Shown here piece by piece: positions 7,510 to 16,570 of a stretch of DNA of 64,000 nt. Below the pieces are notes generated by a model. That model searched no databases. It was given only the letters and a program-made list of their open reading frames with translations, and had not been told where the DNA came from. Origin of the DNA: an uncultured Tenacibaculum sp. (GTDB lineage: Bacteria; Bacteroidota; Bacteroidia; Flavobacteriales; Flavobacteriaceae); assembly GCA_947492185.1 (NCBI GenBank), contig CANLMR010000004.1:62001-126000 (forward strand). Direction: 5' to 3'. The translations under genes were made by a program, and so were the position numbers. Each line of letters opens with the position of its first letter. Position 1 is the first letter of the stretch.

Positions 7510-9648
7510 CTATCCTTTAATTTTATTCTTGAACTTACCAAATTTGGTTTCTTTATTCTTAGGCCAACTATTATTAGTAGTATCTACATCTGCAGTTTCT
7601 AAATCTGGATCAATTTGAATATTCTTAACTTCTTTACTAGAAGAGAAAACTTTAGTAATCTCATTATCGTTCAATCTCCAGATTTGCGCTGGGTATTTCT
7701 TTCTTTCTTTAGTTCCATCAAAATACGTAAACTCAACAATAATAGGCATAACTAATCCACCTGGTTTATTATACGTAATTTCATAGTGATATTTAGATTT
7801 AGGATTTTTGTTACTTCCAAAACCTAATCCTTTAGTTTCATCTTCGATAAAATCAATATTACCGTATTTATCTTCTTTAGTAAAATATTTTTTCACCCCT
7901 TTGATACCTATATCTGTTACATCTGTAGTGTAGAACCATCCTCTCCAGAACCAATCTAAATCCATTGCTGAAGCATCTTCCATCGTTCTAAAGAAATCAG
8001 CAGGAGTAGGGTGTTTGAACATCCAACGTTTTGAGTAAGTTTTGAAAGCATAATCAAATAATTCTGGCCCCATTACGCTATTACGTAAAATATATAACGC
8101 TGTTGCTGGTTTACCATATGCATTATTACCAAAACTATACACATTATCTCCTTTTGACATGATAGGAGCAATTGTAGATTGATCTCCGTCCATGTATTTT
8201 ACAATGTTTTTAGGTAAACCTCTAACAATAGGGAAATTTGGATCATAATCTATTTCTGCCATCATTTCTACGAAAGAGTTTAATCCTTCATCCATCCAAG
8301 TCCATTTTCTTTCGTCTGAATTAACAATCATAGGGAAGAAGTTATGTCCAACTTCGTGAACAGTAACTTTAATCATTCTATATTTAGTTCTATCAGAATA
8401 TGTTCCATCAGGATTTGGTCTTCCTGGATTGAAACAAATTTGTGGATATTCCATTCCCATTTGTCCATCAACAGAAATAGCTTTATGATATGGATAATCG
8501 AAAGTATATCTAGAGTAAGTTTTTAAAGTTTGTGCAACTGCTCTAGTAGAATGATCTCCATATAGCGGATTAGCTTCTTTTGAATATAAAGAATGCGCCA
8601 TTACAGTTTTACCATTAATTTTTACAGCCATTGCATCCCAGATAAATTTTCTAGATGTTGCGAATGCATAATCTCTAACATTTTTAGCAGAAAATTTCCA
8701 AGTTTTTGTTTTCTTAGATTTTATTTTCTCTTTTTTAGTTGCTTCTGCTTGTGTAACTATTAAAACCGGTTTATCAAAGGTTTTTTCAGCTTTTGCAAAA
8801 CGATCGCGTTGTTTTTTACTTAGAACATCATTAGGGTTTAAAAGAACACCGGTTGCTCCTAAAATATGATCATTAGGAGTAGTGATATTTACATCAAAAT
8901 CTCCAAATTCTAAAGCAAATTCACTTCTTCCCCAGAATTGATCATTTTGCCAACCTTCAACATTATCGTATACACATAGTCTAGGATAGAATTGAGCAAT
9001 TACGTAGTTGTTATTATTATCTTTTGGGAAATGTTCAAAACCAGATCTTCCACCTTGAGTTCTATGGTTATTAATATTATACCACCATTTAATATTAAAA
9101 GAGAAAGTTCCTCCAGATGGAATTGCTTTTGGCAAATCAATACGCATCATAGTTCTATTAATTACATATGGTAATTTACTACCATCAGTATTGGTAACTC
9201 CCATGATTTTAAATCCTCCATCAAAAGGTTTTTCAGGATAAAAACGTTCAAAACGCTTTTTACTTATTTTATTAGGAACCTTCGAAGTCATAATATCCGG
9301 TGTTTTAGAATCTGCTGCACGCATGTTCTGATCTAATTGAACCCATAAATATGGAAGTGAATCTTCAGAATTATTATGATATACGATATTCTCGCTTCCA
9401 GTAATTCTTCGCTTCTCATCATCTAAGAGGATGTCCATCTTATAATCAACTTTCTGTTGTGTGTATTTTACACCTGGAGCTCCAGAAGCCGTATGTTTAT
9501 CATTAGGAGTAGGTAAAAGGTCTTCTAGTTGTTTGAATTTATTTTCGTTGGTATGCCCTTTTTGAGTTTTTCTTTGAAGGTTTTGTCCTTTAACTGATAA
9601 AGTAAAAACAAAACAAACCAAAAGAAATGAATAAAGAGTTCTTTTCAT
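7510..9648 (-). CDS. M1-family metallopeptidase, secreted (paralogue A)
   Basis: 712 residues with signal peptide (MKRTLYSFLLVCFVFTLSVKG). The zinc-binding HEVGHNFF motif (about residue 431) and the WMDEGLNSF third-ligand segment are intact, so it should be an active gluzincin of the M1 type. It differs from its downstream neighbour mainly in the segment after residue 600 and in being about 30 residues shorter. It lies 57 bp after the DUF6702 gene in the same direction and is probably part of that transcript. The pairing of DUF6702 with an M1 peptidase is, as far as I recall, frequent in flavobacteria, but the shared function is not established. No C-terminal T9SS sorting domain is visible. 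Confidence 0.93.
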   Translation of the reverse strand: MKRTLYSFLLVCFVFTLSVKGQNLQRKTQKGHTNENKFKQLEDLLPTPNDKHTASGAPGVKYTQQKVDYKMDILLDDEKRRITGSENIVYHNNSEDSLPYLWVQLDQNMRAADSKTPDIMTSKVPNKISKKRFERFYPEKPFDGGFKIMGVTNTDGSKLPYVINRTMMRIDLPKAIPSGGTFSFNIKWWYNINNHRTQGGRSGFEHFPKDNNNNYVIAQFYPRLCVYDNVEGWQNDQFWGRSEFALEFGDFDVNITTPNDHILGATGVLLNPNDVLSKKQRDRFAKAEKTFDKPVLIVTQAEATKKEKIKSKKTKTWKFSAKNVRDYAFATSRKFIWDAMAVKINGKTVMAHSLYSKEANPLYGDHSTRAVAQTLKTYSRYTFDYPYHKAISVDGQMGMEYPQICFNPGRPNPDGTYSDRTKYRMIKVTVHEVGHNFFPMIVNSDERKWTWMDEGLNSFVEMMAEIDYDPNFPIVRGLPKNIVKYMDGDQSTIAPIMSKGDNVYSFGNNAYGKPATALYILRNSVMGPELFDYAFKTYSKRWMFKHPTPADFFRTMEDASAMDLDWFWRGWFYTTDVTDIGIKGVKKYFTKEDKYGNIDFIEDETKGLGFGSNKNPKSKYHYEITYNKPGGLVMPIIVEFTYFDGTKERKKYPAQIWRLNDNEITKVFSSSKEVKNIQIDPDLETADVDTTNNSWPKNKETKFGKFKNKIKG

Positions 9649-9705
9649 TATTTGTATTTATTAAATGATTTGATTGATAAAATTACAGGAAAGAATTTAA
9701 ATTTA

Positions 9706-10197
9706 TTAATAATTTAACAAACCTTTATTATTTTCTCTAGTAAGAAATAAACTTTTTTTAGTGTTGTTTATTTTAGCTTTAATTAAATTTTGTTGTTCAG
9801 GGAAATGAGATATTAGAACATTATTCTCTATTTCAATGGAGTTTATTTTATAAACATTATCAATTTCTAGATAGAAGTAGATAATATTATCTTCATATTC
9901 TTTGCCAATAAAATTATAGCTAACCTTTTTATTGTTTACAGATACAACAAAATTATCTTTTAGATAATTGAAAAAATATTCATCTACATTTTTAGGTTCA
10001 TCTTTAGTAGTTAATTTTAAATCTACTCCTTGTTCTTTGTTAATTGCTAATTCTATATCGTCCATGAATACATTCATAATCATTTGAATAGAATTACTTT
10101 TAGTATTGTGCTCAATTTCTGTAAGAGCTAAATAATATTTATGTTCTGTAAAGGATAATAATGAGATCCCAACAAATAGAATTAATATTTTTTTCAT
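9706..10197 (-). CDS. DUF6702-type exported protein
   Basis: 163 residues with a short hydrophobic signal sequence (MKKILILFVGISLLSF) followed by EHKYYLALTEIEHN, the start I associate with the DUF6702 family of Bacteroidota. The rest looks beta-rich and contains no catalytic motif. It precedes the first M1 peptidase by 57 bp and follows the third carboxypeptidase-like protein by 57 bp, all on one strand, which suggests a shared role in handling or processing exported proteins. The family assignment is from memory of the N-terminal pattern; the function is unknown. Confidence 0.65.
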   Translation of the reverse strand: MKKILILFVGISLLSFTEHKYYLALTEIEHNTKSNSIQMIMNVFMDDIELAINKEQGVDLKLTTKDEPKNVDEYFFNYLKDNFVVSVNNKKVSYNFIGKEYEDNIIYFYLEIDNVYKINSIEIENNVLISHFPEQQNLIKAKINNTKKSLFLTRENNKGLLNY

Positions 10198-10254
10198 GAT
10201 TTATAACTAAACAAAAGCTGAGCCAAAGTACAGATTTTTTAGAAGAAGAAAGAG

Positions 10255-11046
10255 TTATCTTCTGAGTTCTTTTAAATAATTAACACTTTTTTCTTTGAGG
10301 TTTTCAATCACTTTTAAATGTTCTTCACTTTGAATGTTATTTTCTATTTCTTGATCAATACTGTAATTAATAAAATTAAGAACTTGTTCTTCAGGTATAT
10401 TCAGCTTATTAGTGAAGTTATCTTTACCAACGATGTTCATAATTCTTTCTGGAAGATGATCTCTAAAAATCTGTTTTTTAATTCTTTGTTCTAATCTTTT
10501 TTCTTCTTTAGAAGTGAATAATGAAAATTTTAATAGAGTAAGTCCTTCAAAAGCAAGTACTGGGTCAGTTTTTCTTTCAGATAAGCTTTTTTCAGTAGTA
10601 GAAGCCATGATGATATTATCGGTTGCTTTAGTATTTTCAAAGTTTCTAGCTTGTTTAGTTTTTCTCTTTCCTTTATTCTCAGGAGTTTTTTTAACATCTG
10701 CAGATAATGATTGTATAAGCTGTGTTTTTTTAACTTCAATTTCCTCAAGGATTTGTTCTTGAATTTCTAATAGAATATTAATTTTTTTTCTTCCCGTAGA
10801 AATCGAAGAAACCTTAATGTTTTTATTGTAATGCTGAATTGAAGTTATTTGTAAAATGTCTCCAAGTTGCGTATTGATTGTAAAATAGCCTTTAGCGTCG
10901 GAGAAGGTTCCTTCCATTGAAGTAATATTAATAACATGTGCATTTGCAACAATACCAATATTGTCTGTAATTACTCCTTTTATAGGCGACCTTTGAGCAA
11001 AAAAATGAAAAGAGATAAATAAAAGTATTAGTGTAGTTTTTCTCAT
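10255..11046 (-). CDS. Carboxypeptidase-like regulatory domain protein (copy 3)
   Basis: 263 residues: signal peptide (MRKTTLILLFISFHFFA), then one carboxypeptidase-regulatory-like beta-sandwich at about residues 20-95 (IKGVITDNIGIVANAHVI ... GTFSDAKGYFTI), then a charged Lys/Glu-rich helical C-terminus without a known fold. The same sandwich appears at the N-terminus of TonB receptors. It is the third of three consecutive paralogues with the same plan. The role is unknown: there is no catalytic motif, and the beta-sandwich suggests a binding or structural task at the cell envelope. Confidence 0.75.
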   Translation of the reverse strand: MRKTTLILLFISFHFFAQRSPIKGVITDNIGIVANAHVINITSMEGTFSDAKGYFTINTQLGDILQITSIQHYNKNIKVSSISTGRKKINILLEIQEQILEEIEVKKTQLIQSLSADVKKTPENKGKRKTKQARNFENTKATDNIIMASTTEKSLSERKTDPVLAFEGLTLLKFSLFTSKEEKRLEQRIKKQIFRDHLPERIMNIVGKDNFTNKLNIPEEQVLNFINYSIDQEIENNIQSEEHLKVIENLKEKSVNYLKELRR

Positions 11047-11122
11047 AACTTTATTGTTTAGAGTAGTTTAGTTACACCTATAAGATACAAAAATTACATC
11101 TTTTTTTATAGTTATGATTTAA

Positions 11123-11935
11123 TTAATTTTTTTCTTTCCCTAAATTTTTCTTGTATTCTTTAGCTTCAGTATTCAAGATTTCTATTACTTCTAATATTTT
11201 TCCTTCTTGATATTTTTCTTCAATCCCCAAAGGATTACAATATTCTAAAAAATTGTAATATCTTTCTTTTGGAATTTTTAATTCTTTATAAAAAAAACGT
11301 TCCCCAAGTTCTTTCAAAAGTAGACCAGGAAAGTTTCTTTTAAACTCAAATTTTCTACGTTGTTTTTGTTTTTTTATAATACTATTAAAAGGTATAAAAC
11401 TACCACCTAAATTAGCACCTTCAAATCTTTGTGTTGGATCTGTAATGTTGTTTAAATCTCTATTTATATTTGAAGCGTTATTATAGTTCTTATTTGCCTC
11501 TATTTTAATATTAGAAAAATCTAAACCATTTCTAGATTTAACAACAGCAATATCTCTAGTAGTTTGTTTAAAATTTCTTTTGAATGTTCCAAACATTTTT
11601 TTATTGGATACAGTTACCTCTTCTAATAAATGATTTTTCAAGTAAAGTTCTACAGTAAGTGTTTTAGTTTGTATATGACTTTTGTTGACTATTATAACTT
11701 TTTTATAATGTTGTATACTTGTTATTTCAAGTTTCTGACCTATAGATACTTTCATAGAAAAGTGACCATTATCATCTGAAAAAGTTCCTGTTTGTGTATC
11801 TTTATTTAAAATATTAACGTTACTAATTGAACCTATTTCATCGTTAATTTTACCTTTGATAGTTGTTTCTTGAGTATAAGATTTAACTACACTAAATATT
11901 GGTAAAATTAATTGTAAAAATATTTTTCTTTTCAC
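11123..11935 (-). CDS. Carboxypeptidase-like regulatory domain protein (copy 2)
   Basis: 270 residues with signal peptide, then the sandwich domain (IKGKINDEIGSISNVNIL ... GTFSDDNGHFSMKV) at about residues 24-100, and a basic helical tail that ends in a Lys-rich segment. Its start overlaps the end of copy 1 by 4 bp (ATGA), so the two are translationally coupled. 76 bp separate it from copy 3. Divergence among the three copies is concentrated in the C-terminal half, which may define the partner of each one. Function unknown. Confidence 0.75.
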   Translation of the reverse strand: MKRKIFLQLILPIFSVVKSYTQETTIKGKINDEIGSISNVNILNKDTQTGTFSDDNGHFSMKVSIGQKLEITSIQHYKKVIIVNKSHIQTKTLTVELYLKNHLLEEVTVSNKKMFGTFKRNFKQTTRDIAVVKSRNGLDFSNIKIEANKNYNNASNINRDLNNITDPTQRFEGANLGGSFIPFNSIIKKQKQRRKFEFKRNFPGLLLKELGERFFYKELKIPKERYYNFLEYCNPLGIEEKYQEGKILEVIEILNTEAKEYKKNLGKEKN

Positions 11936-12711
11936 AACGAATCTCTTTTAAATAGTAGAGCTTGTTCTTTTAAAAAATGTATGATTTTAATATCCCCTCC
12001 GTTAAAAGATTCATTAAAGTTAGTGTCAAAATGACTGAAATATAAAAATCGAGCAACTTCAGAAGAATCAATTTTTAGAGATTTTGTAATGAAATGTCGG
12101 TAAGTATATTCCATGTATTTCAATTTCTTTTCATTTTCAAGCAATTTTTTTTGTTTTTCAAGCATATCAATTCTCCCTGACATAGAGTTTATAATATAAT
12201 CTAACGAAACCATAGCTCCTAGACCAATTTGAACTCCACCTGCATACGCAGTTTTTATTTCTCTATCTATTTTCGATAATTTTTTAGGAAAAGGATCAAA
12301 ACCTAAATTTTCCATTACTTCTTGACGATTACTTTTACCGATAGATTTGGAATCATTAGAAAGTATTCCTTGTAATTCTGTTTTCTTTACTTCAACTTCT
12401 TCTAATAAATAATCTTTTAAGTATAAGAAAATCTTTAACTCATTATTTGTTAGTATTGATTTGGAATACACAAATTTTTGGTTGTGGTGTTGTACAGAAC
12501 TGATTTCTATAATATCATCAGGTTGTACTTTAATTTTAAATTCACCATTTAAACTTGAGAAAGTCCCTTGTTGAGTTGTTTTATTGATGATATGTGCATC
12601 AGCAACATTGCCTAATTTATCTGTAATTATACCAGATATTTCAATTCTTTGAGCATTTAAAGAAAAAGAAAGTAAGAAAAATATAATTGTACTAAGTAAT
12701 AGTTTTTGCAT
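11932..12711 (-). CDS. Carboxypeptidase-like regulatory domain protein (copy 1)
   Basis: 259 residues: signal peptide (MQKLLLSTIIFFLLSFSLNA), the sandwich domain at about 22-100 (ISGIITDKLGNVADAHII ... GTFSSLNGEFKI), then a helical C-terminal half. It contains an LGAMVSLDYIINSMSGR segment not seen in the other two copies. It is the first gene of the likely minus-strand run copy 1, copy 2, copy 3, DUF6702, M1. The promoter should lie in 12712-12786, directly downstream of the lipoprotein gene's terminator; I could not identify its core elements with certainty. Confidence 0.75.
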   Translation of the reverse strand: MQKLLLSTIIFFLLSFSLNAQRIEISGIITDKLGNVADAHIINKTTQQGTFSSLNGEFKIKVQPDDIIEISSVQHHNQKFVYSKSILTNNELKIFLYLKDYLLEEVEVKKTELQGILSNDSKSIGKSNRQEVMENLGFDPFPKKLSKIDREIKTAYAGGVQIGLGAMVSLDYIINSMSGRIDMLEKQKKLLENEKKLKYMEYTYRHFITKSLKIDSSEVARFLYFSHFDTNFNESFNGGDIKIIHFLKEQALLFKRDSL

Positions 12712-12786
12712 ATAATTAGTTGATGTACAAATAAAGGAACTCTATTTCTTAAAAAGTTTTAATAGGTAACTAAATATATGTTAAAT

Positions 12787-12819
12787 AAAAAAGCTCACTT
12801 TTAAAAAGTGAGCTTTTTT
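12787..12819 (-). terminator. Terminator of the lipocalin-like lipoprotein gene
   Basis: 15-bp inverted repeat (12787-12801 with 12805-12819, core AGCTCACTTT) with a 3-nt loop and T-run on the minus strand, 21 bp past the stop at 12841. Confidence 0.9.
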
Positions 12820-12840
12820 ATAAAAAATATTTTTAAGAAA

Positions 12841-13416
12841 CTATTTAGCTGCAACTACAGTTGCTTTCTTTTTTAAAGTTAAAAATGCAGTTGCATTTAC
12901 AGTAACTTTAATGTCAAGACCTTGTTGTTGTTCTTCAACTGTTTCGTTAATGTCTAATTTTAACTTCATTGTATCAACATCAAATTCAATAATTTTAGCA
13001 TTAGTAACTAAATTAGTTTGAGCTTGATTATTAGGTGCAATAGTTAATACACCACCAGAAACACTCCAAGTACCTGATTCAAGACCACTTGCTGAACTTG
13101 TAGGAACTTCTTGAGTTTGTGTTTGACCTAAAGTAGTAGTAGTAATAACAGTAGTATAACTACCTGTACCAGTCACATTTTTTGGATTATCCCCAAAATC
13201 AACCTCAAAGTTATAATCTTTACCAAAAGATGAATAATCTGAATCAATAGATTGCCCTTGTAATGTAGTAGTAGTTTTACCATCAGATTTAAAATCAACT
13301 AAATCCCATTTTCCAACAATTTCGCTTGCATCTACATCAGCTAAAGTTTCTCCATTGTCATCTGAACAACCAATGAATAAAGACATAGAAACGAATAATA
13401 AAAGTAATTTTTTCAT
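12841..13416 (-). CDS. Lipocalin-like lipoprotein
   Basis: 191 residues with a lipoprotein signal (LFVSMSLFIGC, lipid Cys at residue 17) followed by SDDNGE. The acidic residues right after the Cys resemble the flavobacterial signal for export of lipoproteins to the cell surface. The mature part begins ASEIVGKWDLVDFKSDG, a pattern common to Bacteroidota lipocalin-like domains, and is Thr-rich and beta-rich. It probably binds a small hydrophobic ligand, but none is known. It is divergently oriented from pepE and monocistronic (own terminator). The lipocalin call rests on the GKW start and length only. Confidence 0.65.
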   Translation of the reverse strand: MKKLLLLFVSMSLFIGCSDDNGETLADVDASEIVGKWDLVDFKSDGKTTTTLQGQSIDSDYSSFGKDYNFEVDFGDNPKNVTGTGSYTTVITTTTLGQTQTQEVPTSSASGLESGTWSVSGGVLTIAPNNQAQTNLVTNAKIIEFDVDTMKLKLDINETVEEQQQGLDIKVTVNATAFLTLKKKATVVAAK

Positions 13417-13461
13417 AGTATAAAATTTAAATATTTAAGTGCTGCGAAGATAGGTTTTTTA

Positions 13462-13469
13462 TACTTTTG
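13462..13469 (+). promoter_or_regulatory. Candidate promoter -7 element of pepE
   Basis: TACTTTTG matches the Bacteroidota TAnnTTTG element. It lies 22 bp before the TTG start of pepE, which would leave a 5' UTR of roughly 15-17 nt. A clear -33 TTG was not seen. Confidence 0.5.
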
Positions 13470-13491
13470 CTGATATACAAATGTTAAAAAA

Positions 13492-14205
13492 TTGAAAAAA
13501 CTAATAATTGCCAGTACATCTACAGTTCATGGAAGCGGTTATTTAGAGTATTTATTACCTGAATTAGCTGTTTTTTTTAAGAATGTAAAAAACATTTTAT
13601 TCATTCCTTATGCTCGTCCTAGTGGAATATCTTATGATGCTTATACACAAAAAGCAAGTGAAGCTTTTGGTAAAATAAATATTAAGGTGAAAGGTATTCA
13701 TGAATATCAAAACCCTGTAGAAGCTGTAAATAGGGCAGAAGCTATTTTTACTGGCGGAGGAAATACTTTTGAATTAGTAAACCAATTGTATAAGAGCAAT
13801 ATAATTGATGCATTGAAAGAAACTATTGAAAACGGTACTCCATACATAGGTACTAGTGCTGGAAGTAATATTTGTGGAATTACCATGATGAACACTAATG
13901 ATATGCCAATTGTTTATCCACCTAGTTTTAATACTATGGGTTTAATTCCATTTAATATTAATGCGCATTATTTAGATCCAGACCCTGCATCAAAACACAT
14001 GGGAGAAACAAGAGAAACAAGAATAAAAGAATATCATGTATTTAATGAAATTCCAGTTTTAGGGTTACGTGAAGGAAGTTGGTTGGAAGTAACGGATAGT
14101 CAAATTATACTAAAAGGAGAATTAAGTGCAAGGCTATTTAGAAAAAGTAAAGAACCTCAAGAGTTAAATACTGGGAGTAAGATAAATTCAAATACTTTAA
14201 AGTAA
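13492..14205 (+). CDS. pepE: Dipeptidase E (peptidase family S51)
   Basis: 237 residues; PepE hydrolyses dipeptides with an N-terminal aspartate in the cytosol. The nucleophile elbow GTSAGSN (Ser near residue 122), the TNDMPIV motif and the GETRETRI segment match E. coli PepE. The start is TTG at 13492: the family N-terminus (MKKLIIASTSTVHGSG) begins exactly there and no ATG or GTG is in frame upstream. A five-codon ORF ATG-TTA-AAA-AAT-TGA (13481-13495) overlaps this TTG by two bases, so reinitiation or coupling could set expression. A bidirectional terminator shared with folD follows. Confidence 0.93.
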   Translation: MKKLIIASTSTVHGSGYLEYLLPELAVFFKNVKNILFIPYARPSGISYDAYTQKASEAFGKINIKVKGIHEYQNPVEAVNRAEAIFTGGGNTFELVNQLYKSNIIDALKETIENGTPYIGTSAGSNICGITMMNTNDMPIVYPPSFNTMGLIPFNINAHYLDPDPASKHMGETRETRIKEYHVFNEIPVLGLREGSWLEVTDSQIILKGELSARLFRKSKEPQELNTGSKINSNTLK

Positions 14206-14210
14206 TAATT

Positions 14211-14241
14211 AAAAGGGGGAAGCTTTTAGCTTCCCCCTTTT
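14211..14241. terminator. Bidirectional terminator between pepE and folD
   Basis: 14-bp perfect stem (14211-14224 with 14228-14241, core GGGGGAAGCT) and a TTT loop, with A-run on one side and T-run on the other, between convergent genes. Confidence 0.95.
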
Positions 14242-14246
14242 TATGT

Positions 14247-15125
14247 TTATGAATTTCTTCGCTTGTTTGCAATCAAAGTATTCTTTAAAAGCATTGCTAT
14301 GGTCATGGGTCCAACTCCACCTGGAACAGGTGTTATGAATGATGATTTTTCAGCTACTTCGTCAAAAGCAACATCTCCAACTAATCTAAAACCACTTTTC
14401 TTAGAAGGATCTGCAACTCTTGTAATTCCAACATCTATAATTACAGCTCCATCTTTTACCATATCGCCTTTTAAGAATTCAGGAATACCCAGAGCAGCAA
14501 CAATTATATCTGCTTCTTTAGTTATTTCTTCTAAATTTTGCGTTCTACTGTGTGTAAGAGTTACAGTTGCGTTTCCAACTTTTCTTTTTTGAGAAAGTAA
14601 AATACTCATTGGACTTCCAACAATATGACTACGACCAATTACTACAACATTCTTTCCTGAAGTCTCAACTTCGTAACGTTCTAATAATTCTAGAATTCCA
14701 AAAGGAGTAGCAGAGATAAAAGTTGGCAAGTTTAAAGCCATTCTACCAACATTTTCAGGATGAAAACCATCAACATCTTTAGAAGGGTCTATGGCTAATA
14801 ATACTTTTTGCTCATCAATATGTTTGGGTAATGGTAATTGAACGATAAAACCGTCAATATCATTATCAATATTTAAAATTTCAATTTCATTCAAAAGTTC
14901 AGCTTCTGTAGTATCATCAGAAAGTTGAATTAAAGTAGATTCAAAACCTACACGTTCGCAAGCTTTCACTTTAGCATTTACATAAGTTAAACTAGCACCA
15001 TCGTTACCTACAATTATAGCAGCTAAGTGCGGAGCTTTTTTTTCGTTTCTTTTTAATTCACCTACTTCTAAAGCAATTTCTTCTTTAATGTCTGCAGAAG
15101 TTTTCTTTCCGTCTAATAAAATCAT
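14247..15125 (-). CDS. folD: Bifunctional methylenetetrahydrofolate dehydrogenase / cyclohydrolase
   Basis: 292 residues, the usual FolD length. It interconverts 5,10-methylene- and 10-formyl-tetrahydrofolate for purine and formyl-Met synthesis. The active-site segment [14 protein letters not shown] carries the catalytic Lys (about residue 54), QLPLPKHID is the second FolD signature, and GRSHIVGSP (about 163-171) followed by [10 protein letters not shown] near the C-terminus completes the NADP-binding part. Cytosolic. It is transcribed toward pepE and ends at the shared terminator; ffh lies upstream on the same strand with its own terminator, so folD appears to be monocistronic. Confidence 0.97.
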   Translation of the reverse strand: MILLDGKKTSADIKEEIALEVGELKRNEKKAPHLAAIIVGNDGASLTYVNAKVKACERVGFESTLIQLSDDTTEAELLNEIEILNIDNDIDGFIVQLPLPKHIDEQKVLLAIDPSKDVDGFHPENVGRMALNLPTFISATPFGILELLERYEVETSGKNVVVIGRSHIVGSPMSILLSQKRKVGNATVTLTHSRTQNLEEITKEADIIVAALGIPEFLKGDMVKDGAVIIDVGITRVADPSKKSGFRLVGDVAFDEVAEKSSFITPVPGGVGPMTIAMLLKNTLIANKRRNS

Positions 15126-15164
15126 TGTTGTGTGTTAGTCTGTTGTGTGTATATGTCTAAATAA

Positions 15165-15190
15165 AAAAGAGAAGCGCACACTTCTCTTTT
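15165..15190 (-). terminator. Terminator of ffh
   Basis: 10-bp inverted repeat AAAAGAGAAG / CTTCTCTTTT with a 6-nt loop and T-run on the minus strand, 11 bp past the ffh stop. Confidence 0.88.
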
Positions 15191-15201
15191 AGTTTTATTC
15201 T

Positions 15202-16530
15202 TTACCTCATTCCTCGCATCATTTGCATCATACGCTTTCCGCCTCCGCCTTGCATCATTTTCATCATTTTACTCATCTGATCAAACTGCTTCATTAATTG
15301 GTTTACTTCTTGAACAGACGTACCCGATCCTTTTGCAATTCTTTTCTTTCTACTTGCATTGATAAGAGATGGCTTGCTTCTTTCATCAGGAGTCATAGAA
15401 TGTATAATTGCTTCAATTCCTTTAAAAGCATCATCATCAATGTCCATACCTTTTAGAGCTTTACCAGCACCAGGAATCATTCCAACTAAGTCTTTCATGC
15501 TTCCCATTTTCTTTATTTGCTGAATTTGGTTTAAGAAATCATCAAAACCAAACTGATTTTTTGCAATCTTCTTTTGAAGTTTTCTTGCCTCAGCTTCATC
15601 GTATTGTTCTTGAGCACGTTCTACTAAAGATACAACGTCTCCCATTCCTAAAATACGATCTGCCATACGATCTGGGTGGAAAACGTCAATTGCATCCATT
15701 TTCTCTCCAGTACCAATAAACTTAATAGGTTTATCTACAACAGATTTAATAGATAAAGCAGCTCCACCACGTGTATCACCATCTAACTTTGTAAGAACTA
15801 CACCATCAAAGTTTAAAACATCATTAAAGGCTTTAGCTGTATTTACAGCATCTTGTCCTGTCATAGAATCTACAACAAATAATGTTTCATTTGGAGTAAC
15901 AGCTTTATGAATATTCGAAATCTCCATCATCATTTCCTCATCCACAGCTAAACGACCAGCGGTATCTATAATAACCACATTTTTACCGTTAGCTTTTGCA
16001 TGCTTAATTGCATTTTGAGAAATTTCAACAGGATTTTGATTTCCTACTTCAGCATAAACTTCAACACCAATTTGTTCACCAACTACTTGTAACTGATTAA
16101 TAGCGGCAGGACGATAAACATCACAACCTACTAATAAAACTTGTTTTGTTTTCTTAGTTTTAAGGAAATTCGCAAGTTTACCAGAAAAAGTAGTTTTACC
16201 AGAACCTTGTAAACCAGACATTAAAATAACTGTTGGAGATCCACCTAAGTTAATACCAACAGTATCACCACCCATTAACTCGGTTAATTCATCCTTAACA
16301 ATTTTTACCATTAACTGTCCTGGGTTTAACGTAGTTAATACGTTTTCTCCCATTGCTTTGTCTTTAACGGTATTGGTAAATTGTTTAGCTATTTTAAAGT
16401 TAACATCGGCATCTAATAAAGCTCTACGAACTTCTTTTAACGTTTCTGCAACGTTAACTTCATTAATCTTTCCGTGTCCTTTCAGCGTATGTAACGCTTT
16501 ATCTAGTTTTTCGCTTAAATTATTAAACAT
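15202..16530 (-). CDS. ffh: Signal recognition particle protein Ffh (SRP54)
   Basis: 442 residues, complete. The N-domain helical bundle (MFNNLSEKLDKALHTLKG) is followed by the G-domain with GLQGSGKTT (about 107-115), DTAGR, TKLDGDTRGGAA and GTGEK motifs, and by the Met-rich M-domain ending MMKMMQGGGGKRMMQMMRGM, which binds 4.5S RNA and signal sequences. It targets membrane proteins cotranslationally together with FtsY. The gene lies 40 bp downstream of a DinB-type gene on the same strand. Nothing unusual. Confidence 0.98.
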   Translation of the reverse strand: MFNNLSEKLDKALHTLKGHGKINEVNVAETLKEVRRALLDADVNFKIAKQFTNTVKDKAMGENVLTTLNPGQLMVKIVKDELTELMGGDTVGINLGGSPTVILMSGLQGSGKTTFSGKLANFLKTKKTKQVLLVGCDVYRPAAINQLQVVGEQIGVEVYAEVGNQNPVEISQNAIKHAKANGKNVVIIDTAGRLAVDEEMMMEISNIHKAVTPNETLFVVDSMTGQDAVNTAKAFNDVLNFDGVVLTKLDGDTRGGAALSIKSVVDKPIKFIGTGEKMDAIDVFHPDRMADRILGMGDVVSLVERAQEQYDEAEARKLQKKIAKNQFGFDDFLNQIQQIKKMGSMKDLVGMIPGAGKALKGMDIDDDAFKGIEAIIHSMTPDERSKPSLINASRKKRIAKGSGTSVQEVNQLMKQFDQMSKMMKMMQGGGGKRMMQMMRGMR

Positions 16531-16570
16531 TGGTGTATGCTACATTTTTAGAGGCACAAATATAGGTATT

